From: Micromonospora sp. WMMD1082
GTDB taxonomy: Bacteria; Actinomycetota; Actinomycetes; Mycobacteriales; Micromonosporaceae
Reading direction: 5' to 3'
NCBI RefSeq assembly: GCF_029626175.1
Contig: NZ_JARUBM010000002.1
Location: 5,287,001 to 5,351,000, forward strand
Length of the DNA: 64,000 nucleotides
A model generated the notes under the pieces. The model ran no database searches. It was not told the DNA's origin and worked only from the letters and a program-made list of their open reading frames with translations. This document shows positions 1 through 8,700 of this stretch, in pieces (the stretch's first letter is position 1; each line of letters starts with the position of its first letter). Position numbers and translations under genes: made by a program.

Positions 1-1
1 G

Positions 2-777
2 TTCGCCGAGTACATCCCCGTGGTGTCCGAGGCGGTCAGCCCGGGTACCCGCAGGGTCTACGCCTCCTAACTGGAACCGCGTTCTCAAGGAGTGGGGCCA
101 CCGGCGGTTAGACGAGCCTGATCCGACCGAGATCAAGCGCCTCGCCGAGCACGTCAAGGCGCACGTCGTCACCCGCCGCAACGCCCGCGGCGGTCGCAGC
201 GCGGCGGAGCAGCCTCATCGCCGCCTTACGATGTCTCTACAACCACGCCGTCGCCGACGGGCACCTCGCCGAGGCGGACAATCCCGCCCGGAAGGTCGCC
301 AAACCGCGGCGCCTACCCAGCACCCGCCGCGCGGTGCCGGACACCCGGCTCGCCGAGATCAATCAGATCGCCGCCACGACCGGCGACGACCCGGCTCTGG
401 ACTGCCTACCGCTGCGGCTACACACGGAGACAGCCTGCCGCCGAGGCGGAGCGCTGGCTCTACGGCCAGCGGACCTTGACCCGGATCAGTGCCTCATCAT
501 GCTGCACGAGAAGGGGGAGACGGTGCGCTGGCAGCCGGTGTCGCCTACCTTGATGCGGCATCTGCAACAGCACGTGGAGGAGCGGCCGGCCGCGCCGACA
601 ACGCCGCTGCTGCGTTACCGCAACGGCAAGCCGATCACGTATCGCCGCTACGACCACCTGTGGGAGCGCATCGGCAGACACCTGCGGCCACTCTACTATG
701 GACACCACGACGGGCTACGTCGGGTGACGAGGCCGGCATCCGGCATCCGGCATCCGCTCGACCGTCTCGGCGAGTAG
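2..777 (+). pseudogene. Tyrosine recombinase (integrase) remnant, frameshifted
   Basis: Three reading frames taken in succession give a continuous phage-type integrase: an N-terminal SAM-like region ending RRVYAS at 51-68, a helix-rich core-binding region at about 71-210, then a catalytic-domain part from about 212 containing ETACRRGGALAL at about 427-462, which carries the first catalytic Arg. The frame breaks near 70 (an extra base turns a tyrosine codon into a stop) and near 211. After GRHLRPL at about 690 the sequence no longer resembles the family: the HxxR, H/W and nucleophilic Tyr motifs are missing. The 5' end lies outside the window. It is therefore almost certainly inactive and marks an old integration or rearrangement event beside the biosynthetic cluster. 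Confidence 0.75.
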
Positions 778-824
778 GTGCCGCGGAATGGTGCTGTTCG
801 CGTCGCCGATGACCATGGTCGGCG

Positions 825-1457
825 TCAACGACCTCGATACCGTCCCACCTCGCTGGTGGCCATCGGCGACTGACCGGCGCGCACCCGAAGCGCGAGGACG
901 GTGAACCAGGTCCAACCAAGGACGATGGTGATGCGCTGGAAGAGGCCCGCGTAGGCATCGCTCGCTAGGCCCTGGATGGTGGCGAGCATCGCCACTGCGG
1001 TCACGGTGCTGTACACCGCCCAGCCCCAACTGCCGCGGCGCAGCGACAGTACAGCCACGACTAGGCACAGCGCCGGTAGGCCGAGGAACACCGGTATCGC
1101 GGCAGCGTTGTGCACGGTGCCATGCCAGGACGTCGCAGCGCTGTGGACCGGGTCAGTCACGAAGAGGCCGGACACGACAAGCGCGGCGGCGATCAGCGCG
1201 ACGAGTGCCGGCACCACCACGCTTCTCGTCGCGCGGCGCAACCCCGCGGCGAAGAGGAGCAGCAGGACGCCGAACACCAGGAAGTTGGCGATCTGCTGCC
1301 AGCCCCGCGGGCCGGCCGCGAGTTCGCTGACGGTCTGGCGCAGCATGCTGTACCCCGGTCGCAGCGCCCCCTCGACGAGAAACGCGATAACGAACAGGGG
1401 CGGGCCGAAGACGCCACAGGTGAGCAGTCGGCGGGTGGTCCGGTCGGGTGCGGTCAT
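825..1457 (-). CDS. DUF998-type integral membrane protein
   Basis: The product is 210 residues with about six hydrophobic helices, for example FGPPLFVIAFLVEG near the N terminus and VVPALVALIAAALVVSGLFV in the middle. The sequence around GYSMLRQTVSELAAGPRGW and the short loop GLFVTDPVH resemble the DUF998 family of actinobacterial membrane proteins, whose function is unknown. The ATG at 1457 was chosen over an upstream in-frame start because the extra 40 residues are polar and unlike the family. It diverges from the histidine kinase gene starting at 1566. It is flanking DNA with no evident link to peptide biosynthesis. Confidence 0.7.
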   Translation of the reverse strand: MTAPDRTTRRLLTCGVFGPPLFVIAFLVEGALRPGYSMLRQTVSELAAGPRGWQQIANFLVFGVLLLLFAAGLRRATRSVVVPALVALIAAALVVSGLFVTDPVHSAATSWHGTVHNAAAIPVFLGLPALCLVVAVLSLRRGSWGWAVYSTVTAVAMLATIQGLASDAYAGLFQRITIVLGWTWFTVLALRVRAGQSPMATSEVGRYRGR

Positions 1458-1531
1458 GCACTCTATTGACGCCTGCGCAGTCCCGCTCCGACAGCCCGGA
1501 ACGTGGGCCGACCGACCTACTTTCGTCAGTA

Positions 1532-1559
1532 CTCGACGGGTGTGCGTTGCGAATAGGGT
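1532..1559 (+). promoter_or_regulatory. Possible promoter for a leaderless kinase mRNA
   Basis: TAGGGT at 1554-1559 fits an actinobacterial -10 (TANNNT) and lies about 7 bases before the ATG at 1566. CTCGAC at 1532-1537 is a weak -35 with a 16-base spacer. No Shine-Dalgarno sequence precedes the ATG, so a leaderless transcript is plausible. This is pattern reading only. Confidence 0.3.
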
Positions 1560-1565
1560 TGCGGC

Positions 1566-2726
1566 ATGCGCCGGCATGCGATGGTGGACGCGGCCACGGT
1601 TGTCCTGGCCGTGATGGTCGGCGTACTGCTCATGTACGGGCCCAACGCGGTAGTTCGCCCGTATGGCCTGGGCGGCTCGGCGGTGCTGGTCGTGCTGGCC
1701 GTCGTGCTGTGGTGGCGCCGTTCGGCCCCGGGCGCGGTGGCCTGGATCGCGGTGCTCTTCAGCACCGTCCTCGTGCTCGCAGAGGCGCTGGTGCCGGGCG
1801 CGGTACTGCGCCCATACGCGGGGGAGCCGACCGTGCTGGTGGCTCCGACGGCTCCGTTCGCCGCCTACGCCGTGGCGGTGTACGCGGGCCGCAGCCGCTC
1901 GGCCTGGCTCGCCATCGCCGCCCTCGTCGCCGTAGCCGTCGTTCCCTCGCAGCCTGCGTTAGGAAGCTTCCGGAACGGCTTGCTGCTGATCGGGATCCCG
2001 GTCCTCCTCGGCCTGTACGCGGGAGCCCGCCGCCGTCTTCTCGCGGCGCTGCGGGACCGTGCCGAACGGGCTGAACGCGAGCGTGACCTGCGCGCCGCCG
2101 AGGCTGTGGCGCGGGAACGGGCGCGGCTGACCGCCGAGATGCATGACGTCGTCTCGCACCGAGTCAGCCTGATTGTCCTCGAGGCCGGGGCGCTCGGCCT
2201 CACCTCGGCCGACGAGACCACGCTTGCGGCGGCCGAGCGAATCCGGGCGACGGGTTGCAAGGCGTTGGGCGAGCTTCGCGAACTCGTACGCATGCTGCCG
2301 GAGCCGGGCGACCACGAGGACGCGCCGCAGGCGCTGCCCGACCTCGCTCCCTTGCTGGACGCCGCGCGGACCGCCGGCACGCGGGTCGAGGTCGTCGAGA
2401 TAGGCGCGCCGATCCCGGTCGCGCCGGTCGTCGGCCGGACCGTGTACCGGTTCGTCCACGAGGGGCTGACCAATGTGCGCAAGCACGCAGCGGGCGCTCC
2501 CGCCTGGCTGCAGCTCGCGTACGGCGAGGAAGGATTGGCCCTCTCGATTCGCAACAGCACCGCGACCGCGCCGCCCGACCCGGCGCTCGCCACGAGCGGC
2601 TCAGGTACGGGGCTGCTGGGCCTGCACCAGCGCATCGAGCTGATCGGCGGCTCGTTCACGGCCGGCCCGTGCGCGGACGGCGGCTTCGAACTGCGCGCCG
2701 ACCTGCCGGGACGGCCGGACCGATGA
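1566..2726 (+). CDS. NarL-type sensor histidine kinase
   Basis: This 386-residue protein starts with about five membrane helices (residues ~8-155), followed by a coiled linker rich in Arg and Glu. The HisKA_3 motif MHDVVSHRVSL places the phospho-acceptor His at about residue 193. The HATPase_c region has an N-box (NVRKHA) and a G-box (GTGLLGLHQRI). This is the usual layout of an actinobacterial membrane kinase paired with a LuxR-type regulator. Its stop overlaps the start of the response regulator gene by ATGA, so the two are co-transcribed. The stimulus is unknown. It flanks the cluster and may or may not control it. Confidence 0.9.
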   Translation: MRRHAMVDAATVVLAVMVGVLLMYGPNAVVRPYGLGGSAVLVVLAVVLWWRRSAPGAVAWIAVLFSTVLVLAEALVPGAVLRPYAGEPTVLVAPTAPFAAYAVAVYAGRSRSAWLAIAALVAVAVVPSQPALGSFRNGLLLIGIPVLLGLYAGARRRLLAALRDRAERAERERDLRAAEAVARERARLTAEMHDVVSHRVSLIVLEAGALGLTSADETTLAAAERIRATGCKALGELRELVRMLPEPGDHEDAPQALPDLAPLLDAARTAGTRVEVVEIGAPIPVAPVVGRTVYRFVHEGLTNVRKHAAGAPAWLQLAYGEEGLALSIRNSTATAPPDPALATSGSGTGLLGLHQRIELIGGSFTAGPCADGGFELRADLPGRPDR

Positions 2727-3361
2727 ACCTGGCTCCGGCGCGCGTGGTCGTCGTTGACGACGATCCGATGGTCTGTGCCCACCTGCGCACGATCCTCGAG
2801 TCCGCCGGCAACATCCGGGTCGTTGAGGTGGCGCACGACGGCGCGGCCGGGCTCGACGCGGTGATCCGGCACCAGCCCGACCTCGCGCTCATGGATCTGC
2901 GGATGCCGGGCGTAGACGGGCTGGTCGCTACCACACGGATCATCGCACTGCCCAAGCCGCCGGTGGTCGTCGCGCTGACCACGTTCGACGCAGACCGGTA
3001 CATCCTCGCCGCCCTTCGCGCGGGCGCGGCGGGATACCTGCTGAAGTCGACGCCCCCCCAGGACCTCATCGGGCTGGTGCAGCTGGCCGCAGCCGGGCAC
3101 ACGGTCCTCCCGCCCGGCACAGCCAAGGGACTGCTGGCCGGAGTGGCGCGGTCGGCCCTGCCCGACGGGCTGACGGCGCGGGACGTCGAGGTCCTTACCT
3201 GTCTCGGCGAAGGCCTGTCCAACGCGCAGATCGGCGCCCGGCTGCACCTGACCGAGCAGACCGTCAAGGGGTACGTGTCCCGCGTGCTGACCAAGCTCGG
3301 CTGCACCAACCGGACCCAGGCGGGACTGCTGGCGCAGCGCTACGGCCTCGGCTCGGACTGA
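2723..3361 (+). CDS. NarL/LuxR-family response regulator
   Basis: The 212-residue product has a receiver domain (VVVVDDDP at the N terminus, phospho-acceptor Asp near residue 58 in LMDLRMPG, Lys in YLLKS) and a C-terminal LuxR-type helix-turn-helix (LTARDVEVL, then LSNAQIGARLHLTEQTVKGY). It overlaps the kinase gene by four bases, making a classical two-component operon. The hairpin at 3378-3405 probably ends the transcript. It is the only complete DNA-binding regulator in the window, so it is a candidate, though unproven, for binding the shared cluster box. Confidence 0.92.
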   Translation: MNLAPARVVVVDDDPMVCAHLRTILESAGNIRVVEVAHDGAAGLDAVIRHQPDLALMDLRMPGVDGLVATTRIIALPKPPVVVALTTFDADRYILAALRAGAAGYLLKSTPPQDLIGLVQLAAAGHTVLPPGTAKGLLAGVARSALPDGLTARDVEVLTCLGEGLSNAQIGARLHLTEQTVKGYVSRVLTKLGCTNRTQAGLLAQRYGLGSD

Positions 3362-3377
3362 AACCTCGGCACGAATC

Positions 3378-3405
3378 CCGGTGGTCAAACCCGTTTGACC
3401 ACCGG
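3378..3405 (+). terminator. Hairpin terminator after the two-component operon
   Basis: CCGGTGGTCAAAC at 3378-3390 and GTTTGACCACCGG at 3393-3405 are perfect inverted repeats of 13 bases separated by two bases (about 12 pairs with a four-base loop). It starts 16 bases after the response regulator stop codon. There is no U-run, as is common in high-GC actinobacteria. Confidence 0.7.
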
Positions 3406-3532
3406 ACTCCAGTTCCCAGCGTTGTCTGCGCCGCCTCGTCTCGGGGGTGGTCGTGGTGACTGCCCGGTCGTGTCAGCGGTGGTACCCCCTCGATTCCCGC
3501 TGGGCTGAGGGGCGAGCCGATCAAAGGTCGGC
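3406..3532. other. Non-coding stretch, nothing recognised
   Basis: The stretch from the hairpin to the TPR fragment, like the short gap 3926-4031, contains no reading frame with recognisable protein features and no clear repeat or promoter. Together with the TPR fragment it looks like decayed DNA between two flanking operons. Confidence 0.4.
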
Positions 3533-3925
3533 GTGCCTTGCCGGTTGCGCAGCTCGCTCCCGAAGCTCGGCCGACGGCGCTGTATGGGATGGCAGCGATC
3601 GATCGTACACCACCGCGTCAACGACGACGTCATCCGTTGCGACGCGCTCGTTGCCGCCGCAGAAGCTCGACTTCACCTGGGACAACACCGCCACTGTCTG
3701 TCCGAGGCCACCCTTGCCCGAGCAGTCAGCGAAGGACTGGCCGACCCCCTACGTGAGGCGCGGGCACTCGTCGTCCTTGCAGAGGCCCTCGTCGCCACGG
3801 GGGAACACCGCACCGCCCACGCCCATTGTCAAGAAGCCCTCGACCTCCTCAATGACGCCGGTGAGCAGATGCATCTTGCCGTACAGAACCGCCTGCTAAC
3901 GATCGTCGCTGCTACCGCATACTGA
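3533..3925 (+). pseudogene. Fragment of a TPR-containing protein
   Basis: The open frame encodes 130 residues. The part from about 3620 onward has helix-turn-helix repeats with the Ala/Leu spacing of tetratricopeptide repeats, for example ALVAAAEARLHLG and ALVVLAEALVATGEH followed by AHCQEALDLLNDAGE. Such repeats form the C-terminal regions of SARP/AfsR-like and LuxR-like actinobacterial regulators and of many XRE-TPR proteins. There is no N-terminal domain, no convincing start and no ribosome binding site, so I read it as the broken 3' end of a larger gene. It converges on the antiporter gene. A small genuine protein cannot be excluded. Confidence 0.35.
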
Positions 3926-4031
3926 CAGCTCAGACGCGAGGATTCCCTGCGGGGGGAGCTCTGGGCGGGTGTGGTCGCCGGGTCGAGCCGCGGACGGGTA
4001 GATGGTGGCAAGCCTGGGACAGCTACCCCGG

Positions 4032-5351
4032 TCACCGGATGTGGCGACCAGTGGGACCGGATCGGCTCGGCGACCTGTCCGGGTCGGTGTCGGCGTGAGC
4101 GGCGACCGCTGTCGGTTCTTGCTGGCGGCGGTCCATCAACCGCAGCCACCAGCCCGTCATCGCGGTGGTGACGAGGGCCATGACGACCAGCGCGAGGTAC
4201 AGCTCTCCGGTCACGATGCCGGCGGCGTGTCCGGCCTGCAACAGGGCGATCTCGGTGAGACCCCGGGCGTTGAGCAGCACTCCGACCCGCCGGGCGGTGT
4301 GTCGTGTTTCGCCGGCCAGGCGGGCGCCGACGTAACTGCCGAGGGTCTTGCCGGCCACGGCGAGGACGGTCGCCGCAGTGATGATCAGCCAGGGGACCGC
4401 CGTGGTCTGCGCGGTCCAGACGGTGAGCCCGGTGGCGACGAAGAACGCCGGCAGCAGCGCGGTGCCGACCCGGTTGACCCGCCTGACGGCGGACGCCATC
4501 CACGGGTCCCTGGCGGGCAGACACAGGCCGACGAGGAAGGCGCCGGAGATCGCGGTCAGCCCGCCGGACTCGGTGGCGTGCGCCGCGACCAGGGCGACCG
4601 CGGCGACCGCCACGGCGACGGGGTAGGGGTGTCTGGCGAGGACCGGGGGGACGGTGGCGGCGGCGAGCAGGCGGCGAAGCAGGAGCGAGGTGCCGAGACC
4701 GCCGACGAGCACCAGGATTCCGGTCAGTGCCGCGTGGGTGCCGGTGCCGGCCAGGCCCACGGCCAACCCGAGCAGCAGCCAGGCGATGGCGTCGACGACC
4801 ACCGCGGACGACAGGGACAGTTTGGCGGCACGGGTTCCGGTCAGGCCGTGGTCGGTGATGATGCGGGCGAGGACGGGTACCGCCGAGACGGCGAGCGCGA
4901 TGGTGATGAAGATGAGGAACGCGGGTTGGGGAGCGTCACCGCGTAGGTTCGGATCGTCGAGCCAGAGCAGCCACCCGGCCAGCGCGGCGCCGGCGGCCAG
5001 GGACGGGAACAGCGCTCCCGCCGTCACCCAGGCGATCCCACGGCCGTGTAGTGACACCGTGGAGGCGGTGAGTTCAGCGGCGGTCGCGACGAGGAAGAGG
5101 ACGAGGCCGACGTGGCCGCAGAGTTGCAGGACGGCGAGTACGTCCGCCGGGAGCAGGGTCTCGGCCGCGCCGGCCCCGCCAATCGCCAGGACGAGCGGGC
5201 CCGCGAGCAGCCCCAGGGTGATCTCCCCGACCACTCCTGTCTGGCCGATGAGCCGGGCGAGCCGGCGGAAGAGGTAGGCGGCGGCGAGGACGAGCGCGAG
5301 CGCGATGACGCTGTGGAGCGCGCTGATCGTGTAGCCCACCGCGCCGTTCAT
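4032..5351 (-). CDS. CPA2-family cation/proton antiporter
   Basis: The 439-residue membrane protein has 11-13 hydrophobic helices. It shows Na+/H+ exchanger-domain features such as TGVVGEITLGLLAGP near residues 35-50, SSAVVVDAIAWLLLGL (membrane Asp) and VGVLLNARGLTEIALL near the C terminus, typical of the KefB/GerN group. The cytoplasmic C-terminal tail is short and lacks TrkA-N or TrkA-C domains. ATG at 5351 was chosen because the upstream extension is Arg/Pro-rich and unlike the family. It exchanges K+ or Na+ for protons across the cell membrane. It borders the NRPS cluster divergently. Such antiporters occur in several actinobacterial peptide clusters, but a role in export or self-protection is only a guess. 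Confidence 0.85.
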   Translation of the reverse strand: MNGAVGYTISALHSVIALALVLAAAYLFRRLARLIGQTGVVGEITLGLLAGPLVLAIGGAGAAETLLPADVLAVLQLCGHVGLVLFLVATAAELTASTVSLHGRGIAWVTAGALFPSLAAGAALAGWLLWLDDPNLRGDAPQPAFLIFITIALAVSAVPVLARIITDHGLTGTRAAKLSLSSAVVVDAIAWLLLGLAVGLAGTGTHAALTGILVLVGGLGTSLLLRRLLAAATVPPVLARHPYPVAVAVAAVALVAAHATESGGLTAISGAFLVGLCLPARDPWMASAVRRVNRVGTALLPAFFVATGLTVWTAQTTAVPWLIITAATVLAVAGKTLGSYVGARLAGETRHTARRVGVLLNARGLTEIALLQAGHAAGIVTGELYLALVVMALVTTAMTGWWLRLMDRRQQEPTAVAAHADTDPDRSPSRSGPTGRHIR

Positions 5352-5683
5352 GGCTGAGACGCCCGGCGAGCGGCCGTGTCCGGAGTGCGGGTGGCTCGAT
5401 GGTTTCGGGGTGGTACGTGGGGCTCGTGCGGACCGCCGGCCGACGGTCCGCACGGCGCCGGGCGGGTGGGTTTACCAGGGCCAGTCGATGAGGTGAGGGG
5501 TGTGCACTGGACAACCTCCCAACGCTGTGTTGGCGATCGACTACCTGATGCATCGTTACTGATCACCATGACTCTTGTAAATATCCGCCGGGGTGGATTC
5601 TCGGTGAATCTCGGTCCGCCAGCGGCGCTCGGGCGAGCGGCGAGGGTGAGTGGATCTCGTTGACGCTGCATGCCCTCGACATT
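5352..5683. other. Divergent intergenic region, antiporter / NRPS
   Basis: About 330 bases hold no credible gene. They must contain the antiporter promoter and the distal control region of the first NRPS gene. The notable item is TGACTCTTGTAAAT at 5569-5582, followed by ATCCG. It matches 13 of 14 bases with TGACTCTGGTAAAT at 48267-48280 upstream of the type II thioesterase gene. The AT-rich part 5560-5585 stands out from its GC-rich surroundings. Confidence 0.5.
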
Positions 5684-5711
5684 ACTGTAGTCATCATTCA
5701 AAGACTACAGT
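5684..5711 (+). promoter_or_regulatory. Inverted-repeat cluster box before the first NRPS
   Basis: ACTGTAGTC at 5684-5692 and GACTACAGT at 5703-5711 form a perfect 9-base inverted repeat with a 10-base spacer, ending 22 bases before the NRPS start codon. ACTACAGTCA recurs before three other transcription units (see 17375-17400 and 38554-38587). TACAGT at 5706-5711 could also serve as a -10 hexamer, so the repeat may be an operator overlapping the promoter. Confidence 0.65.
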
Positions 5712-5733
5712 CATGTGACGGGTGGGGGTGGCT

Positions 5734-8700
5734 ATGGATAGCTTCGGGGATCGAGTCCGTTCACTCCCGGCCGACGAGCGGGACGAGGTGCTCAGAAGAC
5801 TCGCCGGCAGCCTCGGCGAACCCGAGCAGGACCTCATCCGACGCCGCCCTGACGACACTGGGCCGGTGCCGCTGTCCCATCTACAGGAGCATCTCTGGTT
5901 CCTGGACCGGCTGACCCCCGGCACCAGCACCTACAATCTCGGCGCCACCTTCCGGCTCCGCGGGCGGCTCGACGTCGGCGCACTCTGCGCCAGCCTGCAC
6001 CACCTCATCGGTCGTCACGAGGCACTGCGCACCACCGTCGTCGACCGGGACGGTCGACCCGTCCAGGTGGTCCACGACACCGGCGGCGCCGTGACCGTCG
6101 TCGACCTGTCGCATACCCCGGCGGCTGAACGGGCGGCCACGGCCGCGCGCTGGGCCCGAGAGGCCGTCGACGCGCCCTTCGACCTCGACCGGGAGCCCCT
6201 CTTCCGGGCCTCGGTCGCCGTCGTCGGGCCGCGGGACTACCTGCTCGCCCTCACCATGCACCACATCTGTGTCGACGGCTGGTCGGCACAGACCCTGGTC
6301 ACCGAGCTGACCGAGTTGTACCGGGCTGCGGTGACCGGCGTCGAGCCGGCGCTGGCCGTACCCCAGGTGCACTACCCCGACTTCGCGCTGTGGCAGCGCG
6401 GCCGACCCGACGACACGCTGACCGGGCAGCTGGACTACTGGCAGGAGACGCTGCGGGACCTGCCGACGTTGTCGATACCCACCGACTTCCCGCGCCCGGC
6501 CGTACCCTCCGACCGCAGCGACAGCGTGACGACGGTCCTCCGTGGCGCGGTGGTGCCGGCCCTGCGCGAGGTGTCCCGCCGACGCGGCGCGACGCTGTTC
6601 ATGACTCTCATCGCCGCCTTCGACGCGGTGCTGTCCCGCTACACCGGGCAGGACGACATCGTCATCGGCACCACCACCACCGGCCGGCACCATCCCCAGC
6701 TGGAGCAGATGATCGGCCACTTCGTCAACATGGTCGTGCTGCGCACCCGTGTCGGCGGCAACCCCACCTTCGACGAACTGCTTGACCGCGTACAACGGAC
6801 CGTCCTGGGCGCCTGGCGGCACCAGGACGTCCCGTTCGAGAAGGTCGTCGCCGCGGTGCGTCCCGAACGGGAGGCCGGGCGGAACCCCCTGTTCCAGGTG
6901 GGACTCCAACTGTTACCCGAGGCGGCCGTCGGCGCACCGCTGGACCTGCCCGAGGTGACGGCCTCGCTGGTGGAGGCGGGGCTGGACCGGCATCCGTTCG
7001 ACCTGTCATTGACCGTCCGGGAAGCGGAGGAAGCGCTGCACATCAGCGCCGACTTCCGCACCGACCTGTTCGCCGCGCCCCGGATCGAGCGGCTCGTCAC
7101 GCACCTGTGCACCGTGCTGGAGGCCGTCGCGGCGGACAGCTCCACCGTGCTGGGCGAGCTGCCGGTACTCACCCCGATCGAGCGCGAGCAGGTCCTGGAG
7201 GCATGGCAGGGCGCGCGCCGGCCGTACCTGCGCGAGCCGGTGCACCGGCAGATCGCGGCCCAGGCGGCGCGCACCCCACGCACCATCGCCCTGCGGCACG
7301 GCGACGACCAGATCACCTATCGCGAGCTGGTCGAACGGGCCGACCGGCTGGCCGGCTACCTGCGGGGTCGCGCGGTCGGGCACGAGGACGTCGTCGCGGT
7401 CGGCCTGGAGCGCGGCATCGACACCGTCGTCGCCTTCCTCGCGGTGATGAACGCCGACGCCGCGTTCCTGCCACTGGACCTCGCCCACCCGCCGAACCGG
7501 CTCGCGTACCAGCTCGACGACGCGGGGGCCAAGGTGGTGGTCAGCCACAGCCGGGTACGTCACCGCCTCCCCGAGCGCACCGGCTGGGAGCCCGTCTGGC
7601 TGGATCTCGACGCCGCCGCCATCGACGCCGCGCCGAAACCCGCCGGGCCGTCGCCGGTCACCGAGTCCTCGCTCGTCTACGTCCTGTACACGGCCGGTTC
7701 GACCGGGCGGCCCAAGGGCGTGCTCATCGAACACGGCGCGCTGTCCAACTTCGTCTCCTGGATGACCGGGGTGTTCGAACTCGGACCCGGCGACCAGATG
7801 CTGCAGTACGCCGCGGTCAACTTCGACCTGGCCGAGGGCGAGATCTTCTCCGCGCTCACCTCCGGGGCCACCCTCGTGCTCGCCCCGGAGTCGCTGCGCA
7901 GCGACCCGAGTTCGCTCTCCGGGCTGATCGAGGCCGAGGGCATCACCTACCTGGGCGCTCCACCGGCGGTCCTGAGCCTCATCCCGCCGGCGGACCACCC
8001 GCTGCTGCGCAAGATCCTCGTCGGGGGCGAGGCGTTGCCCGGCGACCTGGTGAACCGCTGGCGCGCCCCCGGCCGCCGCTTCGTCAACGGATACGGCCCC
8101 ACCGAGATCACCATCGGCTGCAGTTACTACGTCTGCGAACACCGCGAGTGGCGGGGACAGCCCCCCATCGGTCGGGCCATGCCGAACCGCTTCGTCTACG
8201 TGCTGGACCGGTTCGACCAGCCCACCCCGATCGGGGTGCCCGGCGAGATCACCGTCGGCGGCGTCGGTCTGGCCCGGGGCTACCTGAACGCCCCCGAGCT
8301 GACCGCGGCGCGGTTCGTGCCGAATCCGTTCCGCCCCGGTGAACTCATGTACCGCACCGGCGACCTCGGCATCTGGAGCGAGACCGGCCACCTGCAGTTT
8401 CTCGGGCGCATCGACACCCAGGTCAAGCTGCGCGGCGTACGGATCGAGCTGACCGAGATCGAGGCCTGCCTCGCCAGCCATCCGGACGTACGCCGGGCCA
8501 CCGTCCTGCTCCGTACGGACCTGCCCGGCGGCCCCCGGCTCGTCGCGTACCTGGTTCCCGGCTCCCGGGTGCCCGACGAGGCCGAACTGCGCGCCCACCT
8601 CGCCCGTGACCTGCCCGCCAACGTCGTCCCCGGCAGCTACGTCATGCTCGACGAACTGCCCCTGACCACGGTGGGCAAGATCGACCATGCGGCGCTGCCC

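Noticed and set aside
3385..3633. Minus-strand 82-codon frame after the response regulator
   Set aside because: Starts in decayed DNA, runs into the terminator hairpin and has no motif or ribosome binding site.
7680..7710. YTAGSTG as sign of an inactive first A domain
   Set aside because: Ser to Ala at this loop position is tolerated in other adenylating enzymes and all other core motifs are intact, so inactivity is not supported.
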